Source: Aquificota bacterium (GTDB lineage: Bacteria; Thermosulfidibacterota; Thermosulfidibacteria; Thermosulfidibacterales; Thermosulfidibacteraceae). From it: a stretch of DNA of 5,743 bases. Below, piece after piece: positions 1 through 4,954 of this stretch (the stretch's first letter is position 1; every line of letters starts with the position of its first letter). The DNA is taken from assembly GCA_015494645.1 (NCBI GenBank), contig WGAU01000064.1, positions 1 through 5,743 on the forward strand, given 5' to 3'. The notes below the pieces were generated by a model, which was not told where the DNA came from, did not search any database, and worked only from the letters and a program-made list of their open reading frames with translations. Position numbers and translations under genes: made by a program.

Positions 1-404
1 TCAAACTCAGGAGGCACCACAAGCACCATACAACATCTAAATCGCGCTGTTCTATGAGGAGATTTAACATTCTCTAATAAACTAAGGAGTTTCTTGTTCC
101 TCTCCTCGTCGCTCACTCCCTCTCCCCCAAATCTGGCAGAACGCACCCCAGGCTTACCTCCCAACGCATCCACTTCAAGACCCGAATCGTCTGCCAAAGC
201 GGGAAGCCCCAAAGCCTTGGCAACGGTAAAGGCTTTTATGTACGCATTCTCCTCAAAAGTTGACCCGATCTCTTTTATTTCACCCACAGCGTCCTCTGGG
301 AAATCCAGTAGGGATAACACTTCCAATCCCTCAAGATCGGATAGCAGGGCTTTAATTTCCTCAACCTTTCCCTTGTTTCTTGTGGCAAGAACAAGCTTGG
401 CCAT
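1..404 (-). CDS. rdgB: XTP/dITP diphosphatase (RdgB/HAM1 family), 3' part outside window
   Basis: House-cleaning enzyme that hydrolyses non-canonical purine triphosphates (XTP, dITP, ITP) to the monophosphate and pyrophosphate, keeping deaminated bases out of DNA and RNA; cytosolic. Reading the minus strand from the ATG at 404 gives 134 codons before the window edge, about two thirds of the usual length near 200 residues. The N-terminal phosphate-binding motif LATRNKGK (residues 6-13) is present. An E42 lies where the family has its metal-binding Glu, TFEENAYIKA follows at 49-58, and the family signature ADDSGLEVDALGGKPGVRSA starts at 71, with D73 aligning with the E. coli catalytic Asp69. 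RTARFRC follows near the edge. The start is fixed by AGGAGG at 409-414 (minus strand), 4 nt from the ATG. It is transcribed divergently from the DUF507 operon. Family assignment is secure; the C-terminal part (usually with the SHRG-type motif) cannot be seen. Confidence 0.95.
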   Translation of the reverse strand, partial: MAKLVLATRNKGKVEEIKALLSDLEGLEVLSLLDFPEDAVGEIKEIGSTFEENAYIKAFTVAKALGLPALADDSGLEVDALGGKPGVRSARFGGEGVSDEERNKKLLSLLENVKSPHRTARFRCCMVLVVPPEF

Positions 405-417
405 GCCCCCTCCTTTG

Positions 418-446
418 TTGCGAAAATCCGAGTTAACTAATATATA
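418..446 (+). promoter_or_regulatory. Predicted sigma70-type promoter for the DUF507-bamD-cvpA-amrB operon
   Basis: A -35-like TTGCGA at 418-423 and a -10-like TATATA at 441-446 are separated by 17 bp. This would start transcription near 453, leaving a short leader of about 33 nt before the ATG at 486. It is the only sizeable non-coding stretch before the operon, so a promoter is expected here. Assigned by eye from consensus similarity only. Confidence 0.5.
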
Positions 447-468
447 AGGTTTGATACCTAAGTTTCAA
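439..468 (-). promoter_or_regulatory. Predicted sigma70-type promoter for rdgB, overlapping the divergent one
   Basis: On the minus strand TTGAAA (468-463) is followed either after 16 bp by TATATA (446-441) or after 18 bp by TATATT (444-439). Transcription would start near 432, about 28 nt before the rdgB ATG at 404. The -10 element is the same A/T block used by the plus-strand promoter, so the two promoters are back to back. Inferred from consensus similarity only. Confidence 0.45.
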
Positions 469-485
469 CTCAAAGGGGATGAGCC

Positions 486-764
486 ATGAGGCTAAGTGAG
501 GCCATGATAGAGTATCTCTCCTCCAGTATAGCACAGAAGCTTTTGAAAAGTGGGGCCGTTGAAGATTCAGATTTGGAAAAGGTTAAGAAAATCGTAAAGA
601 AGGTTATAAAAGAAGACTTGGACAGAGAAAGACAGATTGAAGAGGAAGCCCACAGACTTCTGAGACAGCACATAAGGGAGATTGAACAGCAGGGGATAAG
701 CTACCAGAAGATGTTCCTTATGATCAAACAGAAGCTGGCCAAAGAAAGGGGGCTTAAGCTATGA
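486..764 (+). CDS. DUF507 family protein, first of a tandem pair
   Basis: A 92-residue protein of the DUF507 family (PF04368), recognised from the N-terminus MRLSEAMIEYLSSSI, the central acidic/basic helix around DLDRERQIEEEAHRLLRQ (44-61), and the end IKQKLAKERGLKL. No biochemical function is established for the family as far as I know. The protein is highly charged and looks almost wholly helical, with no signal peptide or membrane segment, so it is probably cytosolic; residues 40-70 could form a coiled coil. The start is supported by AAAGGGG at 472-478, 7 nt before the ATG. It opens the operon and overlaps the second DUF507 gene by 4 bp (ATGA), which suggests translational coupling and perhaps equal production of two interacting proteins. 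That interaction is inference. Confidence 0.88.
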   Translation: MRLSEAMIEYLSSSIAQKLLKSGAVEDSDLEKVKKIVKKVIKEDLDRERQIEEEAHRLLRQHIREIEQQGISYQKMFLMIKQKLAKERGLKL

Positions 765-1030
765 TGAGCAGAGAAAGGATATTTTCCATTACTGAAAAAA
801 TAGCCGACGAGTTTAAAAAATCAGGGGTGAAGGTCAAGGATTCAAGAAAGCTTAAAAGTGCCATGATAGCCGCCTTTACCGAAGAGATGAAGTTTTTTGA
901 AGCCCTGGACAGAGAGGCAAGGGAAAGGATTGAGAGGATGAGAAAAAAGGTGGTTGAGGGTACCGGCGAGTGGCAGGCTCTTTACCAGAGGTTTTTTGAA
1001 GAGGCCTTTTCTAAGAGAGTGCGGCTATGA
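761..1030 (+). CDS. DUF507 family protein, second of a tandem pair
   Basis: An 89-residue protein that aligns by eye along its whole length with the gene just upstream: both start with a short MxSRERI/MRLSEAMI segment, have a KSG turn near residue 20, an E-x(n)-LDREARERIERM helix in the middle, and an aromatic YQxxF motif (YQRFF here, YQKMF in the neighbour) before a basic C-terminus ending in RVRL. It appears to be a diverged DUF507 paralogue, soluble and helical. Two adjacent ATG codons (761 and 764) are possible starts. The first is preferred because AAGGGGG (746-752) lies 8 nt upstream of it. Its stop overlaps the BamD-like start by 4 bp (ATGA at 1027-1030). Function unknown. The fixed position in front of an outer-membrane assembly lipoprotein hints at an envelope-related or housekeeping role, but nothing in the sequence proves it. 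Confidence 0.82.
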   Translation: MMSRERIFSITEKIADEFKKSGVKVKDSRKLKSAMIAAFTEEMKFFEALDREARERIERMRKKVVEGTGEWQALYQRFFEEAFSKRVRL

Positions 1031-1842
1031 AAAGAATGCGCATAACTGCCCTCCTCGTATTGGTAACCTTTTTTGTAACTTCATGTTCTTTCTTTGGACT
1101 TTTCGGCAAGAAGGAAAAACAGCAGCAGGACAAGCCCGCTGAACAGCTCTATCAGGAAGCACAAAGCGCTTTAGCCAGAAAGAAGTACAAAGAGGCGGAG
1201 GAAAAGTTCAAACGGATCCTTGAAAGTGGACCACAAAATCAGATGGCAGAATCAGCAAGGCTAGGCCTTGCCGAGTCCTACTACAAGAACGGAGACTACG
1301 AAGAAGCCGCCGCTGTTTACGAAGACTACCTTAAGCTCCATCCGTTAAGTCCCAACTCCGATTATGTGCAGTTCAAACTGGCCATGTGCTACTACAAGCT
1401 TATGCTTCCTCCGTACAAGGATCAGAGCTACACATTCAAAGCCTTGGATGCCTTTAGAAAGCTCATAAAGCTCTACCCGAGAAGTCCATGGGCAGCCAGA
1501 GCAAGGGAAAAGATAGCCGAGTGCGAGGAGAGGTTAGCCCAGCACGACATATATGTTGGCAAGTACTACTTCAGGGTCAAAAAGTACAAATCCGCAAAGA
1601 TGCGCTTTAAGTGGGCATATCAGAAGGCAACGGATCCCTCCACAGCAGCGGAAGCCCTCTACTGGCTGGGAAGAACCTACGAGGCCCTTGGGGAGAAAGA
1701 AAAGGCCCAAGAATGCTACGAGAAGGTTGTAAAGGAATTCGGCATGTGGGAAGATGTGGATAAGGCTCAGGAAGCCCTTGAGTTTCTTGCAAAGGGCAAA
1801 AAGAGGAAAAAGAAACTGTTCGGAGTGATACCATGGTTTTGA
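1027..1842 (+). CDS. bamD: BamD-like outer membrane assembly lipoprotein with TPR repeats
   Basis: A 271-residue lipoprotein. The N-terminus has a basic MKRMR segment, a hydrophobic core (7-17) and a lipobox VTSC with acceptor Cys20, so the mature protein should be lipid-anchored on the periplasmic side, probably in the outer membrane. The rest is a chain of about five TPR-like helical hairpins: roughly 38-70, 74-107, 111-152, 154-201 and 205-240. The segment TFKALDAFRKLIKLYPRSP (136-154) followed by a helix and HDIYVGKYYFRVKKYKSA (173-190) is the typical BamD/YfiO/ComL arrangement. BamD works with BamA to insert beta-barrel proteins. The C-terminus is a basic tail (KGKKRKKK) ending FGVIPWF, whose codons also carry the ribosome binding site of cvpA. 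The ATG overlaps the preceding stop by 4 bp. Other TPR lipoproteins (e.g. CpoB/YbgF type) are the alternative; the HDIYVGKYY segment argues for BamD. Confidence 0.88.
   Translation: MKRMRITALLVLVTFFVTSCSFFGLFGKKEKQQQDKPAEQLYQEAQSALARKKYKEAEEKFKRILESGPQNQMAESARLGLAESYYKNGDYEEAAAVYEDYLKLHPLSPNSDYVQFKLAMCYYKLMLPPYKDQSYTFKALDAFRKLIKLYPRSPWAARAREKIAECEERLAQHDIYVGKYYFRVKKYKSAKMRFKWAYQKATDPSTAAEALYWLGRTYEALGEKEKAQECYEKVVKEFGMWEDVDKAQEALEFLAKGKKRKKKLFGVIPWF
1822..1827 (+). promoter_or_regulatory. Ribosome binding site deciding the cvpA start
   Basis: GGAGTG lies 5 nt before the ATG at 1833, inside the last codons of the bamD-like gene. It favours 1833 over the in-frame ATG at 1848, which has no purine-rich sequence at a suitable distance. 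The same element recurs before amrB at 2352-2357. Confidence 0.6.
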
Positions 1843-2384
1843 CTCCAATGGACTGGCTTACCATAGCCCTCACGGTGATTTTCGGTGTTATGGGATTCAT
1901 AAGGGGCTTCATAAAGGAAGCATTAAGCATCTTGAGCCACATTGTAGCCATTGTTTTGGCCTTTAGGTTCCACCCTCAGGTGTTTAACGCCATAAAGGGG
2001 TTCATTCCCAAGGGATACCTTGTTGCCGGAAAACTGGTGGCTTTCTTAGCCATATACGTAGGAGTTATTATACTATTTGCCATCTTAGAACTTCTCCTCA
2101 AAACCATCATCTCCTTTTTCTATCTTCGCTTTTTTGACAGGGTACTTGGACTCGCCTTCGGAGCTTTGAAAGGCCTCCTTGCAGCAACGGTGGTGTTCAT
2201 CGCCATAGTTACCTTTGCTCCCAGCACCGAAAAATACTTGAGTAGAGGCGTAACGTACCCCGTACTTAAGATGTCCAGCAAGGTAGTGATACAGTTGTCA
2301 CCCAAGAAATTTAAGGATAAATTCTTAAATAGAAACATACTCCAGCGCTTTGGAGTGATGCCATGGTCAGGAAACCAGCAGTAG
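1833..2384 (+). CDS. cvpA: CvpA family inner membrane protein
   Basis: A 183-residue integral membrane protein of the CvpA family (colicin V production protein, PF02674). Four hydrophobic segments are visible at about 8-21, 27-45, 63-90 and 104-129. Family hallmarks are the short GFIRGFIKEALSI stretch after the first helix (21-33) and DRVLGLAFGALKGLL (102-116) entering the fourth. The remaining C-terminal 50 residues are hydrophilic and basic (KKFKDKF at 158-164). In enterobacteria CvpA is linked to colicin V export and to envelope or bile-salt tolerance; its molecular activity is unclear. The ATG at 1833 overlaps the bamD-like gene by 10 bp and has GGAGTG in front; the in-frame ATG at 1848 (giving MDWLTIA, closer to many family N-termini) is an alternative. 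The 3' end overlaps amrB by 22 bp. Confidence 0.88.
   Translation: MVLTPMDWLTIALTVIFGVMGFIRGFIKEALSILSHIVAIVLAFRFHPQVFNAIKGFIPKGYLVAGKLVAFLAIYVGVIILFAILELLLKTIISFFYLRFFDRVLGLAFGALKGLLAATVVFIAIVTFAPSTEKYLSRGVTYPVLKMSSKVVIQLSPKKFKDKFLNRNILQRFGVMPWSGNQQ
2352..2357 (+). promoter_or_regulatory. Ribosome binding site of amrB inside the end of cvpA
   Basis: GGAGTG lies 5 nt before the amrB ATG at 2363 and is encoded by the codons for F-G-V-M of CvpA. The surrounding 19 bases (2349-2367) match the cvpA start region (1819-1837) at 17 positions, with the same reading-frame relation to the upstream gene. Confidence 0.6.
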
Positions 2385-3169
2385 CAGGTTACTTCTACCC
2401 CAAAGATCCGGTAAGGCTTCTTGAGATGATACAGCATATATCCCCCAAGGCTACAGTAAAGCCTATAAAAGCAAAAGCAGTTGTCTCTCCACACGCAGGA
2501 TACATGTATTCTGGATATGTAGCCGCCGAGGTATTCAGCAAGGTGATTATCCCCGAAACTGTGGTTATAGCTGGACCCAATCACACAGGAATAGGTGCCC
2601 CCATATCGGTTATGAGAACCGGCGTATGGGCTATGCCCTTGGGAGATGTGCCCATAGATGAAGAATTGGCTGAACTTATAATTGATAAAGCTTCCCATGC
2701 CGAGGAAGACTATACAGCCCACTTAGCAGAACATTCTATTGAAGTACAGATTCCCATCATCCAGTATTTTAGAAGGGACATAAAAATTGTGCCCATCGTC
2801 ATCGGCACCAAAAACTTTCAGGCATGCGTTGAGCTGGGAATAGCCATAGCCGAAGCAATCACAGAATCAGGACGGGACGCACTGCTTGTAGCAAGCACAG
2901 ACTTTACCCATTACGAAAGCCAAAAGTCCGCCGCCCAAAAGGATGAGCTGGCTCTCTCTGCCATACTCAAGCTCAGTCCGGGAGAGCTCTACCGAGTGGT
3001 GGAGGAGTACAATATCAGCATGTGTGGTGTTATGCCCACGATAAGCGTACTGTCGGCGGCTATTGAGCTTGGAGCGGAAAAGGCGGAGCTAATCAGATAC
3101 ATGACTTCAGGAGATATAACTGGGGATTATCAGCAGGTAGTAGGATACGCAGGCGTTATCATAACCTAA
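2363..3169 (+). CDS. amrB: AmmeMemoRadiSam system protein B (MEMO-like)
   Basis: A 268-residue protein of the MEMO family (PF01875), near full family length. Conserved blocks appear in order: RKPAVAGYFYP (3-13), SPHAGYMYSG (42-51), GPNHTG (71-76), EHSIEVQIP (123-131), STDFTHY (178-184), MCGVMP (220-225) and the C-terminal SGDITGDYQQVVGYAG (249-264). H44, H74 and C221 correspond to the three residues that bind metal (copper/iron) in human MEMO1, so a metal site is likely here. The fold resembles non-haem dioxygenases of the LigB type. In many prokaryotes the protein sits with an AMMECR1 protein and a radical SAM enzyme, but neither is visible in this window. The start at 2363 lies within the cvpA coding region and has GGAGTG 5 nt upstream. 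The last bases overlap the convergent sfsA gene. Substrate and reaction are unknown. Confidence 0.93.
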   Translation: MVRKPAVAGYFYPKDPVRLLEMIQHISPKATVKPIKAKAVVSPHAGYMYSGYVAAEVFSKVIIPETVVIAGPNHTGIGAPISVMRTGVWAMPLGDVPIDEELAELIIDKASHAEEDYTAHLAEHSIEVQIPIIQYFRRDIKIVPIVIGTKNFQACVELGIAIAEAITESGRDALLVASTDFTHYESQKSAAQKDELALSAILKLSPGELYRVVEEYNISMCGVMPTISVLSAAIELGAEKAELIRYMTSGDITGDYQQVVGYAGVIIT

Positions 3170-3854
3170 GCTCAATACGTTTCAAAAGGCTTATCCACCG
3201 GCCGTCGTAGCTCAAAAGCAGCGGTAAAACTTCAACACCACTTTCAATAGCCTTTAAAAAGCTTTTTGCGAACTTGGGATCCGTTCTGGCGTTGGGAGAA
3301 AAGAAAGTTGCATCCTGTCTAAACACCAAAATCAAAACCAAAGCGGAATCCCCATCCTTTGCTACTTCAGCAAGCTCCTCCATGTGCTTAGTACCCCTTG
3401 CAGTAGGAGCATCTGGAAAAAGGGCCACACCGTTTTCCGCAAGGGTACAACCCTTAACCTCAACCCACATCTTTTTACCATTAATCTCCAAAAGAAAATC
3501 CAACCTGCTTCTTCCATGAGGCACTTCAGGCAGAATCTTAGACACACGATAGGGAAAAAGGCTTGAAGTAAAAATCTTCTCCGCCAAGGCTCGGTGCACA
3601 GCAGAGTTTACAAGCACCCACCCACCGGGCGTTCTGCCTGCAACAACATCCCAAGCGGTTTTGCGAGAAGGGTTGGTAGCTTTGCGGAGCAGAATCCTGT
3701 TTCCCGGATAAATGATCTCCTGCAACCTTCCCGGATCGTGAAGATGCGCCAAATTCTCTACACCATCAGCCTCAAAAGAGACCAGGAAGCGGTTGAGACG
3801 CTTTACTACCCGAGCTTCCCTGTGCGCCTCATACTTTAAGAGCTTTTCTGGCAA
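3159..3854 (-). CDS. sfsA: SfsA family protein (sugar fermentation stimulation protein homologue)
   Basis: A 231-residue SfsA family protein (PF03749). The N-terminal OB-like part has RFLVSFEADG (22-31) and the block HLHDPGRLQEI (38-48), which stands where E. coli SfsA has HCPNTG. RKTAWDVV (64-71) and WVLVNS (79-84) follow. The C-terminal nuclease-like part has SRLDFLLE (116-123), VEVKGCTL (131-138) and the family signature FPDAPTARGTKH (146-157). D119, E132 and K134 form a D...ExK arrangement like that of PD-(D/E)XK nucleases, and the family is reported to bind DNA, but a cellular role is not settled; the name comes from maltose metabolism in E. coli. The start is a TTG at 3854, which overlaps perR by 19 bp; a stop codon lies 18 nt upstream in this frame and no in-frame ATG precedes RFLV. 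AGGGG (3871-3867) is 12 nt before it, a long spacing. The stop overlaps amrB. Confidence 0.92.
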   Translation of the reverse strand: MPEKLLKYEAHREARVVKRLNRFLVSFEADGVENLAHLHDPGRLQEIIYPGNRILLRKATNPSRKTAWDVVAGRTPGGWVLVNSAVHRALAEKIFTSSLFPYRVSKILPEVPHGRSRLDFLLEINGKKMWVEVKGCTLAENGVALFPDAPTARGTKHMEELAEVAKDGDSALVLILVFRQDATFFSPNARTDPKFAKSFLKAIESGVEVLPLLLSYDGRWISLLKRIELRL

Positions 3855-4261
3855 TTCTTGCAGACACCCCTAATATAAACGTGAACGCTGCCTATATCAA
3901 AGCCCTTGAGCTGCTTTTTGTCAAAGCCAACCTTCACATCCCAAACATCGTAGATAGCGCCACACTTCACGCACTTAAAGTGTCCATGGGGGGATGTTTC
4001 TATATCGTACCTCGCCTCTCTCTCGTCAATAGTTAGTATCTCAACAAGCCCCTTTTCAGCAAAAAGATTGAGGGTGTTGTATATGGTAGTCTTTGAAAGG
4101 GTGGGAATTTCCTTGTTCAGTGTCCTGTATATGTTATCAACCGTGGGATGGATCCTGTTCTCAAGAAGGTACTTGAACACCTGAATTCTGTGGAATGAAG
4201 GTTGTATCCCCCTCTTTCTCAACATATCCTTAAGTTCATCAGTGGTGTATTGCTCAACCAT
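3836..4261 (-). CDS. perR: Fur family transcriptional regulator, PerR type
   Basis: A 141-residue Fur superfamily repressor. The N-terminal winged helix domain covers about 8-85, with recognition-helix sequence LSKTTIYNTLNLFAEKGLV (55-73). The dimerisation domain begins at PHGHFKCVKC (91-100). Structural zinc cysteines are C97, C100, C134 and C137. The residues expected for the regulatory site are H38, D86, H92, H94 and D105, each exactly one position beyond the B. subtilis PerR ligands H37, D85, H91, H93 and D104. In that protein, histidines 37 and 91 are oxidised by H2O2 when iron is bound, and Asp at 104 (in place of Glu) favours peroxide sensing. This makes a peroxide sensor the best call, with an iron sensor the alternative. 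AGGAGGT at 4274-4268 lies 6 nt before the ATG. It is downstream of ogg after a 63-bp gap that may hold its own promoter and operator. Confidence 0.9.
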   Translation of the reverse strand: MVEQYTTDELKDMLRKRGIQPSFHRIQVFKYLLENRIHPTVDNIYRTLNKEIPTLSKTTIYNTLNLFAEKGLVEILTIDEREARYDIETSPHGHFKCVKCGAIYDVWDVKVGFDKKQLKGFDIGSVHVYIRGVCKNCQKSS

Positions 4262-4292
4262 TTACATACCTCCTCTCTTTGTCTCTACTGGA

Positions 4293-4321
4293 AAGTTAAC
4301 AGAAATTAACTCAAAAATCAA
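4293..4321 (-). promoter_or_regulatory. Possible perR promoter with an inverted repeat
   Basis: In the 63-bp gap between ogg and perR, the inverted repeat GTTAA-N6-TTAAC occupies 4295-4310. On the minus strand a weak -35-like TTGATT (4321-4316) and a poor -10-like TAACTT (4298-4293) are 17 bp apart, and the repeat covers the spacer and the -10. Fur-family operators are A/T-rich inverted repeats, and PerR genes often control themselves, so this is a candidate autoregulatory site. It does not match the B. subtilis PerR box well and the promoter is weak. Confidence 0.25.
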
Positions 4322-4324
4322 ATC

Positions 4325-4954
4325 CTACTTAAAAATGAAACCTGTTTCTTTTGCCCACAGAAACAGATCCAGCTCTTGGGGAGAAAGTCCTAAATCCTTA
4401 GCAAACCGTACAAAAGTATCCTCAAGCTCAAGATACTTTCTTGGAGAAATGCTCTTGGGAATTTCCTCTACAATTCCCGCCTCTTTAAGGTTCTTGAGTA
4501 TATGTCTGTCAATTATGGCAACATCAAAAGTATAGCCTATGTTTCTCACAAAGTGGCTGGCCTCTTTGTATCCATAGCCCTTAACGTTCTCGGCAAGCCA
4601 GTTTCTTGCAGCTTTCGGATCTTTAAAGGAAGATAGCAGACCTCTGATATTCAAAGCACCCTCATTCCAAAAGATTCCCTTAAGCTCCACGGCTCTATGC
4701 GCCTTGGTGTTGTGAAACCTGACCCTGCCCATCAACACACGGGCAATTCTCTCCCTATCGTCCGCAAAAAGAAGCCCCCTCCTTTTCAGCTCCTCAACAG
4801 CCTCCCAACACTTCACAGCTTTGGACTGAGGAGTAAAAAGACAGAAAAGGGCCTCCATGTAGAGCCTCTCTTCGGAAGCTTCTTTCCAAAGATTCTTGAA
4901 CTCGCTCAATCTTTTGGAAATTGCCTCTCTAAACCTCTCAAAATCTTCAAGCAA
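4325..4954 (-). CDS. ogg: N-glycosylase/DNA lyase, archaeal-type 8-oxoguanine DNA glycosylase (Ogg2)
   Basis: A 209-residue base-excision repair enzyme of the HhH-GPD superfamily that should remove 8-oxoguanine from DNA and nick the abasic site (beta-lyase). LFCLFTPQSKAVKCWEAVE (37-55) is the family's N-terminal block. The helix-hairpin-helix VKGYGYKEASHFVRNIG (124-140) contains the expected Schiff-base lysine K130, and VAIIDRHIL (145-153) contains the catalytic D149. The protein ends in WAKETGFIFK; in the archaeal enzymes the C-terminal lysine helps recognise 8-oxoG, and K209 here is the last residue. Length matches the Methanocaldococcus and Thermotoga proteins of about 207 residues. The start is a TTG at 4954 with GAGGT (4965-4961) 6 nt upstream; it overlaps the upstream cobalamin gene by 8 bp. 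Neighbouring perR fits an oxidative-damage theme. Confidence 0.93.
   Translation of the reverse strand: MLEDFERFREAISKRLSEFKNLWKEASEERLYMEALFCLFTPQSKAVKCWEAVEELKRRGLLFADDRERIARVLMGRVRFHNTKAHRAVELKGIFWNEGALNIRGLLSSFKDPKAARNWLAENVKGYGYKEASHFVRNIGYTFDVAIIDRHILKNLKEAGIVEEIPKSISPRKYLELEDTFVRFAKDLGLSPQELDLFLWAKETGFIFK

Noticed and set aside
94..447. Plus-strand open frame of 117 codons
   Set aside because: It lies antisense to rdgB, whose protein matches a known family with a strong ribosome binding site; the antisense product is Ser/Pro-rich with no recognisable motif.
1848..1850. Alternative cvpA start at the second in-frame ATG
   Set aside because: It would fit family N-termini, but no purine-rich site precedes it, whereas GGAGTG sits 5 nt before the ATG at 1833.
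1534..1951. Overlapping minus-strand open frames antisense to bamD and cvpA
   Set aside because: No motifs and no ribosome binding sites of note; the plus-strand frames explain this region fully.
2120..2722. Minus-strand open frame of 200 codons across the cvpA-amrB junction
   Set aside because: Antisense to two well-supported genes, with a composition (many Tyr, Cys, Ser, Gly) typical of a shadow frame and no family resemblance.
3161..3200. Possible intrinsic terminator at the amrB/sfsA junction
   Set aside because: No stable GC stem with a U-run in either direction; the sequence is coding for SfsA.
4295..4310. The GTTAA/TTAAC repeat as a terminator hairpin after ogg
   Set aside because: The stem is only five A/T-rich pairs and is not followed by a U-tract.
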